A stretch of DNA of 8,636 bases from CALJUZ01 sp003387805. Its GTDB lineage: Bacteria; Bacillota; Limnochordia; Limnochordales; ZCTH02-B6. The position numbers and the translations under genes were made by a program. Below are positions 1 through 5,851 of this stretch, in pieces. The notes beneath the pieces were generated by a model. It saw only the letters and a program-made list of their open reading frames with translations. It did no database searches and had not been told where the DNA came from. Every line of letters starts with the position of its first letter. Within the stretch, counting starts at the first letter, position 1. The stretch is taken from positions 1-8,636 of the forward strand of contig CALJUZ010000081.1 of the NCBI GenBank assembly GCA_937975235.1, given 5' to 3'.

Positions 1-2
1 CT

Positions 3-197
3 GCCGAGGCCGAGCCTGCCGAGGCCGAGCCTGCCGAGGCCGAGCCTGCCGAGGCCGAGCCTGCCGAGGCAGAGCTTGCCGAAGCCGAGCCCGCGAAGGT
101 CGAGCCGGCCGGGCCCGAACCGGTCGGGGCCGAGCCTGCTGCTGCGGAGCTTGCTGAGGCCGAGCCCGCCAAAGCCGAGCCTGCCGGGGCCGAGTCC
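3..197 (+). repeat. 15-bp tandem repeat encoding an AEAEP pentapeptide array
   Basis: Thirteen 15-bp units run in the uvrC reading frame. The first four at the window edge read gccgaggccgagcct exactly. Later units drift: AEAEL, AEAEP, AKVEP, AGPEP, VGAEP, AAAEL, AEAEP, AKAEP, AGAES. The array probably continues upstream. It encodes an acidic, Ala-, Glu- and Pro-rich segment that is likely extended and disordered, joined directly to the UvrC N-terminus. Confidence 0.93.
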
Positions 198-2333
198 CCC
201 GCGGACGAACTGCGCGAAAAGTTGAAGCGACTGCCGGACCGGCCCGGGGTCTACATTTTCAAAAATGTCGCCGGGGAGCCGATTTATGTCGGCAAGGCGG
301 TGTCATTGCGCAACCGGGTGCGGAGCTACTTCACCTCGCTGCACACGCAGTCGGCGAAAGTGCGGGTTATGGCCGCGCAGATTGCGGACCTCGACTTCAT
401 CGTGACCGATTCCGAGGTCGAGGCGCTCATCCTCGAGGCCAACCTGATCAAGGAAAAGAAGCCGCGGTACAACGTGCGGCTGCGGGACGACAAGGCGTAT
501 CCGTACCTGAAGGTCACGTGGAACGAGCGGTTCCCGCGGGTGATGCTGGCCCGCCGGGTGGCCAACGACGGGGCCCGCTATTTCGGGCCGTACACGAACA
601 CGACGGCCATGCGGGAGACCGTGCGGTTTTTGCGGAAGATGTTCCCGGTGCGCACGTGCTCGCTGGATTTGAGCGGCGAGCTGAACTACCGCCCGTGCCT
701 GTTGTACCACATCAACCGCTGCGGCGCGCCGTGCGCGGGCAAAGTGTCCGAAGAAGAGTACAACGCCCTGATGGAGCAGGTGTGCCTGTTCTTGGAAGGG
801 CGCCACGACCAGCTGCTGCCGGACCTGTACGAGCAGATGCGGGCGGCGGCGGCCAAGCTGGAGTACGAACGGGCGGCCCGCATTCGGGACCAGATCCGGT
901 CGCTGGAGGCCGTGGCGGAGCGGCAAAAAGTCGTCACCACAAAGAAGGAGGACCAGGACATCATCGGCTTCGCCCGGCAGGACGACGTGGTGTGCATGCA
1001 AATTTTCCACGTGCGGGACGGGCGCCTCATCGGCCGGGAGCACTATTTTATGGAAGCGGACGCGGACGACGACGACGTGGAGATTATGACCGCATTCGTC
1101 GAGCAGCACTACCAGACGGCCACGTTCGTGCCCCGGGAGATTTTGCTGCAGGCGCCGGTGCGGGAGCCCGAAGTGGTCGAAGGCTGGCTGCGGGAGCGGC
1201 GGGGCGGCGCGGTGCGGCTGCACGTGCCGAAGCGGGGCGAGAAGCGGCGTCTCGTGGAGATGGTGCTGGAAAACGCCCGCATCGTGCTGGACGAGCAGCT
1301 GGCGCAATTGGCGCGGCGCTCGGAGGAGGCGGCCAAGGCGCTGGCGCACCTGGCCGAGGCGCTGAACTTGCCGGCGGAGCCGCAGCGCATCGAGTGCTTC
1401 GACATTTCCAACATTATGGGCAACGAAGCGGTGGCGTCCATGGTCGTCTTCGAGGACGGCCAGCCGAAGCCCGCCGACTACCGGCGGTTCCGCATCCGCA
1501 CGAAGGATACGCCCGACGACTACGCGATGATGCGGGAGGTCATCGAGCGGCGCTTCCGCCGGGGGCTGCGGGAGCAGGACGGCGAGGTGGAGGACCGGGG
1601 CTTTTCGGTGTTCCCCGACCTGGTGGTCATCGACGGCGGCAAAGGCCAGCTCAACGCGGCCCGGGAGGTCATGCGGGAGCTGGGTGTGGACGACATTCCG
1701 GCCATCGGCCTGGCCGAGGGCACGGAGCGGCGGCCCGACGGGTCGGGGTCCCGGCCCTGGGGCGGGACCGAGGCGGCCGTGGGCGGGACCGAGGCGGCCG
1801 TGGGCGGGACCGAGGCGGCCGTGGGCGGGACCGAGGCGGCCGTGGGGGGGACCGGGGCGGCCGTGGGCGGGTCCGGAGCCGGTGCTGCAGCCGCCGCCGC
1901 CGCCGGGGCGGGCACAGACGCCGGATCAGGCGGGTCAGCCGGGTCAGCCGGGTCCGCCGGGGCCACGGCGGCGGGCGTTGGGTTGGGCCGTGACCGCGAC
2001 CGCATGGACCGGTCCTACGAGCGGGTCTTCGTCGAGGGCCAGCAGGAGCCGGCCCCGCTGCCGTGGGCGTCGCCGGGGCTCAAGCTGCTGCAGCGGATCC
2101 GGGACGAAGCCCACCGCTACGCTTTGACGTACCACCGGCACTTGCGGGACCAGCGCACGTCCAAGTCGGTGCTGGACGAGATTCCGGGCATCGGGCCCCG
2201 CCGCAAGCGGGAGCTGCTGCGGCGGTTCGGGTCGGTGGCCGGCATCCGGCGGGCGTCGGTGGACGAGATTGCGTCGGTGCCAGGCATCTCCAAAGCGCTG
2301 GCCCAGCGCATCCTGGAACACGTGCGGGCGTAG
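3..2333 (+). CDS. uvrC: UvrC, excinuclease ABC subunit C (5'-partial, extended and with an insertion)
   Basis: UvrC makes both incisions in nucleotide excision repair after UvrB loads at a lesion. Residues are numbered from the TTG at 222. A GIY-YIG nuclease domain comes first (Y11, Y22, R32). Four cysteines, C146, C159, C167 and C171, have the spacing known to bind an iron-sulfur cluster in UvrC. A UVR helix for UvrB contact follows at about 203-238. The RNase H-like nuclease has the expected Asp-Asp-His triad at D394, D471 and H631, and tandem helix-hairpin-helix motifs fill about 648-703. The frame is open to the window edge with no ATG, GTG or TTG before 222. The usual UvrC N-terminal helix (ELREKLKRLPDRPGVY) begins before 222, so the true start lies upstream of the window. 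At least 776 residues are encoded, against about 600 normally. The excess is a repeat extension plus an insertion of about 100 residues. Identity is very secure. Confidence 0.97.
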   Translation, partial: AEAEPAEAEPAEAEPAEAEPAEAELAEAEPAKVEPAGPEPVGAEPAAAELAEAEPAKAEPAGAESPADELREKLKRLPDRPGVYIFKNVAGEPIYVGKAVSLRNRVRSYFTSLHTQSAKVRVMAAQIADLDFIVTDSEVEALILEANLIKEKKPRYNVRLRDDKAYPYLKVTWNERFPRVMLARRVANDGARYFGPYTNTTAMRETVRFLRKMFPVRTCSLDLSGELNYRPCLLYHINRCGAPCAGKVSEEEYNALMEQVCLFLEGRHDQLLPDLYEQMRAAAAKLEYERAARIRDQIRSLEAVAERQKVVTTKKEDQDIIGFARQDDVVCMQIFHVRDGRLIGREHYFMEADADDDDVEIMTAFVEQHYQTATFVPREILLQAPVREPEVVEGWLRERRGGAVRLHVPKRGEKRRLVEMVLENARIVLDEQLAQLARRSEEAAKALAHLAEALNLPAEPQRIECFDISNIMGNEAVASMVVFEDGQPKPADYRRFRIRTKDTPDDYAMMREVIERRFRRGLREQDGEVEDRGFSVFPDLVVIDGGKGQLNAAREVMRELGVDDIPAIGLAEGTERRPDGSGSRPWGGTEAAVGGTEAAVGGTEAAVGGTEAAVGGTGAAVGGSGAGAAAAAAAGAGTDAGSGGSAGSAGSAGATAAGVGLGRDRDRMDRSYERVFVEGQQEPAPLPWASPGLKLLQRIRDEAHRYALTYHRHLRDQRTSKSVLDEIPGIGPRRKRELLRRFGSVAGIRRASVDEIASVPGISKALAQRILEHVRA
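1761..1880 (+). repeat. 21-bp tandem repeat encoding GGTEAAV heptapeptides
   Basis: Four exact copies of the 21-bp unit (starts at 1761, 1782, 1803 and 1824) are followed by a variant copy at 1845 encoding GGTGAAV, then a decaying partial copy. The unit is in frame with uvrC and forms the core of its insertion. Confidence 0.95.
1929..1958 (+). repeat. 9-bp tandem repeat encoding GGS/AGS tripeptides
   Basis: Three and a third units of gccgggtca and close variants encode GGS-AGS-AGS-AG in the uvrC frame. This is a second, independent repeat inside the same insertion. Confidence 0.8.
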
Positions 2334-2387
2334 GCGCCGGAGCGCGGCGAGGCGGCTGCTGCGCCCGCCGCCGCGGGGGACGCCGCC

Positions 2388-2441
2388 GTGCCGAACGCCG
2401 GCGCACACTCCGTTGTGCCGAAGGCCGGCGCGCAGGCCGCG
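2388..2441. repeat. 27-bp spaced direct repeat in the uvrC/neuB intergenic segment
   Basis: The motif gtgccgaa-N-gccggcgc occurs at 2388 and again at 2415, with the rest of each 27-bp unit diverged. It lies in the 141-base gap between the uvrC stop and the stop of the convergent synthase gene. No gene is recognised there. Confidence 0.6.
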
Positions 2442-2475
2442 GCTGGACCGGCCGCGGCAGAACCGGCCGCGGCCT
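2434..2475. terminator. Possible hairpin between convergent genes
   Basis: aggccgcggc (2434-2443) and gccgcggcct (2466-2475) form a 10-bp inverted repeat. Between them the 15-mer accggccgcggcaga starts a short direct repeat (2447 and 2462). The position between two converging genes suits a bidirectional terminator. There is no T-tract on either strand, so an intrinsic terminator is only a weak inference. Confidence 0.3.
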
Positions 2476-3344
2476 CAGCCCGCCTGTTCATGTTTGAGTT
2501 TCCGGCGCTGCTCCACCTCCACGGGGAGCAGCTCTTGGTCTTTGTAGCGCAGGGCCGCGGCCACGTTGCGCAAGTCTCGCACGAGGCGGCGCAGGCCGTC
2601 GGGCTCCAGCGACGCCGCGTGGTCGGTGCCTTTCCACGTGCGGTCCAGCGTGAAGTGGCGCTCGATCCATCGGGCGCCTACGGTCATGGCGGCCACGTCG
2701 GCGGCGATGCCCAGGTGGTGGCCGGAGAAGCCAATGGCTTTCACCGCGCCGCCGTACTCCCGCCGCAGCCGGCGGATTTCCAGCAAGCACAGCTCCTCAA
2801 ACTTCACCGGATAGCCCGACGTGCAGGCGTACAGCACCGTGTCGGCCAGCCGGCCCCGGGAGGCCAGCAGCTCGATGATACGGGCCTCTTCGGCGCGGGT
2901 CGTCATGCCCAAAGACACGTGGATTTCGCCGCCGAAGTGGTCGCATAAAAACCGCAGCATGTCGAAATGGGTGTTGGCCGCCGACGGCACCTTGATGTAG
3001 GCCGGCTGCAGCCCGGCGATTTCCCGGGCGCTGGTCATGTCCCACACGCTGGAGCTGTACACGACGCCCCACTCTTCGCACACGTCTTTCAGGCGGCGGT
3101 GCTGATGCACCGTGAACTCCAGCGCCTCCCGGTGCGCGCCGTAGGTGGGGCCGTACGCGTTGTGCGGCACCGGGTGCGGCGCGTTGTACTGCTCGGGCGT
3201 CAGCAGCTCTCGCGGGCTGCGCTTCTGGAATTTGACGGCGTCGACGCGGCAGACGCTGGCGGCGATGCGGATCATTTCCTCGGCGGTGCTCAGCTCGCCG
3301 CGGTGGTTGCAGCCGATCTCGGCCACGACGAAGGGCGGTTGCAT
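2475..3344 (-). CDS. neuB: NeuB-type nonulosonate synthase lacking the SAF domain
   Basis: Members of this family condense phosphoenolpyruvate with an N-acyl hexosamine (or its 6-phosphate) to make sialic, legionaminic or related nonulosonic acids. The TIM-barrel signatures are present: AEIGCNHRG (8-16), VKFQKR (37-42), CTSGYP (174-179), FSGHHLGI (206-213) and HFTLDRTWKGTDH from 230. H209 and H230 match the two metal-binding histidines of meningococcal NeuB and keep the same spacing. The TWKGTDHAASLEP stretch resembles animal sialic acid synthase. The chosen ATG gives 289 residues and has GGAGGG seven bases upstream; a TTG 45 bases earlier lacks such support. The protein stops where the linker to the antifreeze-like SAF domain normally begins, so it is about 50 residues short. 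It lies 41 bases after the NeuA-HAD gene and is probably co-transcribed with it. The exact sugar substrate cannot be read from the sequence. Confidence 0.9.
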   Translation of the reverse strand: MQPPFVVAEIGCNHRGELSTAEEMIRIAASVCRVDAVKFQKRSPRELLTPEQYNAPHPVPHNAYGPTYGAHREALEFTVHQHRRLKDVCEEWGVVYSSSVWDMTSAREIAGLQPAYIKVPSAANTHFDMLRFLCDHFGGEIHVSLGMTTRAEEARIIELLASRGRLADTVLYACTSGYPVKFEELCLLEIRRLRREYGGAVKAIGFSGHHLGIAADVAAMTVGARWIERHFTLDRTWKGTDHAASLEPDGLRRLVRDLRNVAAALRYKDQELLPVEVEQRRKLKHEQAG

Positions 3345-3351
3345 CGGCAAT

Positions 3352-3357
3352 CCCTCC
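3352..3357 (-). promoter_or_regulatory. Ribosome binding site that fixes the neuB start
   Basis: GGAGGG on the minus strand lies seven bases before the ATG at 3344. It supports that start over the in-frame TTG at 3389, which would overlap the preceding gene. Confidence 0.8.
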
Positions 3358-3385
3358 ACGTAAAGGAAATCCGGGCCGCCCGGAC

Positions 3386-4600
3386 TCAACGGTCTTGCGC
3401 ATCGGCGGCGCGGCCGGAGTCATGGGGAGACGGCGGCGGCCCGGTGCCCCCGGAACCGTGCCGGGACCAAAGCAGCTGCGCGAGCTCCCGAATGCAGCCC
3501 CGGCCGCCGGGCGTGTCCAGCACGATGCGGGCCGCGGCCCGGGCCTCGGGCCAGGCGTCGGCCGGGGCCACGCCGCAGCCCGCCCAGGCCATGCACGGGA
3601 CGTCGGGGACGTCGTTGCCGACGTAAACGGTGGCTTCGGGGCCGATGCGGCGGCGCCGCAGCCACGCCTGCAAAACCGGCAGCTTTTCGTCGGTGACGAT
3701 GCACTCGACGCCCAGTTTTTCGGTGCGGCGGCGCACCACCGCATTGGCCTCGCCGGTGAGGACCAGCAAGTGCACGCCCTGGCGCCGCAGCCGGGCCATG
3801 GCCCAGCCGTCGCCCCGGTGGCAGGTCACGGCTTCGGCGCCGCCTTCGCCGACGTGCACCCGGTTGTCGGTGAGGACGCCGTCAAAGTCCATGACCACGG
3901 CTTCCACCCGCCGGGGCAGCGCGGCGGCTTTGTCCCGCTGCAGGCGCCGGCGCAGCAGCGTTTCCGCCACGGCGAAGTCCGATTCGTCGTCGATTTCCAG
4001 GCTGCGGTCGGGCGGGATTTCGTAGACGGCGGTCCGGCCGGGAAACCGATGGCCCGCCCGCAAGAAGGCCGGGACCCGCAGGGCGTAGACGGCGCCCGCT
4101 TCTTCGAACTCGTCCCGCAGCTGCTGGCGCATAGGGCGGTGGGCCTTGTCGTGGCCTACGGGTTCGGCGCCGCCGGCCGTCCGGCGCCAGAGGAAACGGC
4201 GGCGGCGCACCGCGGCAAAGGCGGAGTCGTACCGGCTGCCGAGGGCGCGGACGGTGCCGTCGATGTCCTCGGGCAGCGTCAGCGGCGACGTGCACTGCAG
4301 AAAGACCAGGATACCGTCGCGGACGCCGGTGGCGTCGAGGGCGTGGGCCAAGGCCTGCTCCGAGGGCGACAGGTCACCGCTCAGGGCCGCCGGCCGGTGC
4401 ACGACGTCGGCGCCCCAGCGGCGGCTGACGGCAGCGATTTCCGGATCGTCGGTGGAGACGACGACCCGGCCGACGGTTTCCGCCTGCCGGGCCGCTTCGA
4501 TGGTCCAGGCGATGAGCGGCTTGCCGCACAGCAGCCGCACGTTTTTTCGCGGCACGCCTTTGGAGCCGCCCCGGGCGGGAATGACGGCCAACGCTTGCAA
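3386..4600 (-). CDS. neuA: Bifunctional CMP-nonulosonate synthetase / KdsC-like HAD phosphatase
   Basis: The N-terminal domain (about 1-222) is an acylneuraminate cytidylyltransferase, which activates a nonulosonic acid with CTP. It shows the nucleotide loop PARGGSKGVPRKN (8-20), STDD (49-52), QCTSP (102-106), and a late EIDDESDF segment (202-209). The C-terminal domain (about 233-380) is a KdsC/NeuNAc-phosphatase-like HAD domain with all four motifs: D238 and D240 in DFDG, T282, K306, and GND-x-x-D with D330 and D333. The nucleophile is therefore intact, unlike the degenerate HAD domain of animal CMAS. A Pro/Ser/Gly-rich tail of about 25 residues follows. The TTG start is chosen because GGAGGTGG lies seven bases upstream and the nucleotide loop follows at once. 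With the downstream synthase it would cover dephosphorylation and CMP activation. Sialic versus legionaminic acid specificity is unresolved. Confidence 0.92.
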   Translation of the reverse strand: MQALAVIPARGGSKGVPRKNVRLLCGKPLIAWTIEAARQAETVGRVVVSTDDPEIAAVSRRWGADVVHRPAALSGDLSPSEQALAHALDATGVRDGILVFLQCTSPLTLPEDIDGTVRALGSRYDSAFAAVRRRRFLWRRTAGGAEPVGHDKAHRPMRQQLRDEFEEAGAVYALRVPAFLRAGHRFPGRTAVYEIPPDRSLEIDDESDFAVAETLLRRRLQRDKAAALPRRVEAVVMDFDGVLTDNRVHVGEGGAEAVTCHRGDGWAMARLRRQGVHLLVLTGEANAVVRRRTEKLGVECIVTDEKLPVLQAWLRRRRIGPEATVYVGNDVPDVPCMAWAGCGVAPADAWPEARAAARIVLDTPGGRGCIRELAQLLWSRHGSGGTGPPPSPHDSGRAADAQDR

Positions 4601-4607
4601 TCCAGCG

Positions 4608-4615
4608 CCACCTCC
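4608..4615 (-). promoter_or_regulatory. Ribosome binding site supporting the TTG start of neuA
   Basis: GGAGGTGG on the minus strand ends seven bases before the TTG at 4600. No ATG or GTG in frame has comparable support. Confidence 0.75.
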
Positions 4616-4632
4616 GGGCAGGACGATGTACC

Positions 4633-4640
4633 ATCGTATG
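4633..4640 (-). promoter_or_regulatory. Possible sporulation-type -10 element upstream of neuA
   Basis: The minus strand reads CATACGAT, one base from the sigma-E -10 consensus CATACAMT known from Bacillus. It lies at the edge of an AT-richer island (4651-4680) in otherwise extreme GC. A start about seven bases downstream would leave a leader of about 26 bases containing the ribosome binding site. No convincing -35 is visible at 13-15 bases, so this is weak. Confidence 0.25.
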
Positions 4641-4742
4641 GCGGCGCCCGGGTTTTCGAACGGGAATGGATTCCTAATCCGGCGGGCGGCCGGCAGGCGA
4701 GAAGGCGGGCAGTTCGTCGGGTCGGCCGGTGCGGGCCTTGAT

Positions 4743-4851
4743 GCGGCGGCGCGGCCGGTGGTGCGGCGGTGTGGCCTGTTCTGCGGCGGCGCGGCCGGTG
4801 GTGCGGCGGTGTGGCCTGTTCTGCGGCGGCGCGGCCGCTGCTGCGGCGACG
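4743..4851. repeat. 40-bp tandem repeat, 2.7 copies
   Basis: Two identical 40-bp units start at 4743 and 4783 (each beginning gcggcggcgcggccggtggt). A third partial unit (4823-4851) has a few substitutions. The period is not a multiple of three and the repeat lies between divergent genes, so it is probably non-coding. Confidence 0.92.
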
Positions 4852-4878
4852 TTTCAAGAATGCATCGGCGTTCCTAGT

Positions 4879-4905
4879 ACAGGCCCGCCCCGGGCACGTA
4901 ATGTA
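4879..4905 (+). promoter_or_regulatory. Weak sigma-K-like promoter match
   Basis: AC (4879-4880), then 16 bases, then CGTAATGTA (4897-4905) is one mismatch from the Bacillus sigma-K pattern AC-N16-CATANNNTA. It lies in the AT-richer part of the region, but about 180 bases before the next gene. Such short patterns occur by chance. Confidence 0.2.
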
Positions 4906-4989
4906 TTGCGTCACCGGCGGCGTGCCCGGGCGACGCCCGGCGCACGGCGGTGGCAGGACCGCAGAGTCAGGGTCTCGCGGGCAGCGGTC

Positions 4990-5077
4990 CGAGGCGGCGC
5001 CGCCCGCGGATCGAGGCGGCACCGCCCGCGGACTGAGGCCACGCCGCCCGCGGACCGAGGCGGCGCCGTGCCCGTCA
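4990..5077. repeat. 22-bp tandem repeat upstream of the Rossmann-like gene
   Basis: Three units near cgaggcggcgccgcccgcgg(a/t) begin at 4990, 5012 and 5034. A fourth, half-diverged unit begins at 5056. The array ends about ten bases before the ATG at 5088, and the 22-bp period would break any reading frame. It occupies what would be the 5' leader of the plus-strand genes. Confidence 0.85.
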
Positions 5078-5087
5078 CCATGGGGGA

Positions 5088-5822
5088 ATGGCCGTGCCCG
5101 AAACGCTGGAGGCGCCGCAGCCGGCGCCGTTGAAAAAGAAGGTTGCCATCGTGGGCGGCGGGCCGTCCCGGCGGCTGGCGCCTTTCGGCGACGAGACGTG
5201 GGACGTTTGGGCGTTTTCCAGCTTGCGGCTGAAGACGCCGCGGGTCACGCGCTGGTTCGAAATGCACGCGCCCGGCGACCTGGCGACCCAGCTCACCCGG
5301 GCGACGCCGGCCCGCCGATCGTTTCGGGAGTACGCCCGGTTTCTGCGGGAGCTGAAATGCCCGATTTATATGCAGCGCCGGCTGAGGGCGCTGCCGCACA
5401 GCGTGGCGTACCCGCTGGAGGCGGCCCTGGCGGCGTTCGGCCGCTGCTTTACCAGCACCGTGTCCTATATGATCGCGCTGGCCATTTTGGAGGGATACGA
5501 CGTCATCGGCGTCTGGGGCGTGCACCTGACGGCCCGCAGCGTGTACTCCCGGCAGCGGCCCGGGGTCGAGTACTTGCTGGGCGTGGCGCGGCGGCGGGGC
5601 ATCGAGGTGGTCCTGCCGCCGGGCAGCCCGCTGCGGGTGCCGGAGGAGCCGGTGCTGCCGTACACGGACGTGTTGTACGGCTACGACTGGCGCTCGGCCG
5701 GGGCGTGGTGGCGCCAGGTGCGGCGTTTCGCGGCCGGGCCGCGGGGGCGGCCGGCGGCGGGGGCGCAGGGGCGGTCCGCGGCGCGGGGGCAGGGGAGGCC
5801 CACGGCCCGGGCGGGGCGTTGA
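5088..5822 (+). CDS. Rossmann-like protein of unknown function (paralog A)
   Basis: I do not recognise a characterised family. The 244-residue protein has a Pro-rich lead, then KKKVAIVGGGPS (16-27), a beta strand plus glycine loop typical of a nucleotide-binding Rossmann fold. Further conserved blocks, shared with the paralog at 6963, are WAFSS, RWFEMH, LKCPIYMQ, FGRCFTSTVS (117-126), IGVWGV, YSRQRPGVEYLL and GAWW. The GGGPS loop recalls the start of DUF115/Maf-type proteins, and similar proteins may occur in phages; both are impressions from memory. From about residue 211 the tail is Gly/Arg/Ala/Gln-rich low complexity and looks like a later addition. The ATG lacks a well-spaced ribosome binding site. 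A GTG at 5094 has a G-rich run seven bases before it and may be the true start. The gene leads a probable three-gene plus-strand operon. Confidence 0.8.
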   Translation: MAVPETLEAPQPAPLKKKVAIVGGGPSRRLAPFGDETWDVWAFSSLRLKTPRVTRWFEMHAPGDLATQLTRATPARRSFREYARFLRELKCPIYMQRRLRALPHSVAYPLEAALAAFGRCFTSTVSYMIALAILEGYDVIGVWGVHLTARSVYSRQRPGVEYLLGVARRRGIEVVLPPGSPLRVPEEPVLPYTDVLYGYDWRSAGAWWRQVRRFAAGPRGRPAAGAQGRSAARGQGRPTARAGR

Positions 5823-5839
5823 CGGTCGGGCGGGAATCC

Positions 5840-5846
5840 GAGGTGG
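5840..5846 (+). promoter_or_regulatory. Ribosome binding site for the ATP-grasp gene
   Basis: GAGGTGG lies five bases before the GTG at 5852. It is the main argument for that start over a TTG at 5819 that overlaps the preceding stop codon, or GTGs at 5843, 5846 and 5864. Confidence 0.55.
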
Positions 5847-5851
5847 TGCCC

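Larger units (their letters stand above)
1716..2015 (+). other. Low-complexity insertion in the UvrC nuclease domain
   Basis: After the conserved VIDGGKGQLNAA block and the IGLA strand, normal UvrC proteins need only a few residues to reach the next conserved segment (here ERVFVEG, from residue 600). This protein instead has about 100 residues rich in Gly, Ala, Ser, Thr and Glu. The frame is intact on both sides, and the segment lies between catalytic D471 and H631. It is expected to be a flexible loop leaving the nuclease core; that is inference. Confidence 0.85.
4601..5087. other. Divergent intergenic region, no gene recognised
   Basis: These 487 bases separate the minus-strand neuA gene from the plus-strand Rossmann-like gene. 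They hold the neuA leader, an AT-richer island with a GGATT-CCT-AATCC inverted repeat (4668-4680), a 40-bp tandem repeat, a second AT-richer stretch (4851-4910), and a 22-bp tandem repeat next to the plus-strand start. Open frames cross it only because stop codons are rare at this GC, and none has a recognisable product. Promoters for both directions must lie here or be read from outside. Confidence 0.75.

Noticed and set aside
303..1349. Long minus-strand open frame opposite uvrC
   Set aside because: Its His/Arg/Leu-rich translation has no family signature, and the opposite strand encodes unambiguous UvrC. Long antisense frames are expected at this GC.
518..1993. 491-codon plus-strand frame overlapping uvrC
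   Set aside because: Gly/Arg/Ala-rich translation in a shifted frame, with no conserved motif.
3395..4741. 448-codon plus-strand frame opposite the NeuA-HAD gene
   Set aside because: The minus strand carries every cytidylyltransferase and HAD motif. This frame has none and is a GC-driven shadow.
4743..5077. CRISPR array
   Set aside because: The 40-bp and 22-bp repeats are directly adjacent with no unique spacers, and no cas gene is present.
4769..5851. Upstream extension of the ATP-grasp frame, giving a 722-residue protein
   Set aside because: It would run across the 22-bp repeats and overlap all of paralog A in another frame. The translation before about 5850 is low complexity with no domain, while GTG 5852 has a ribosome binding site.
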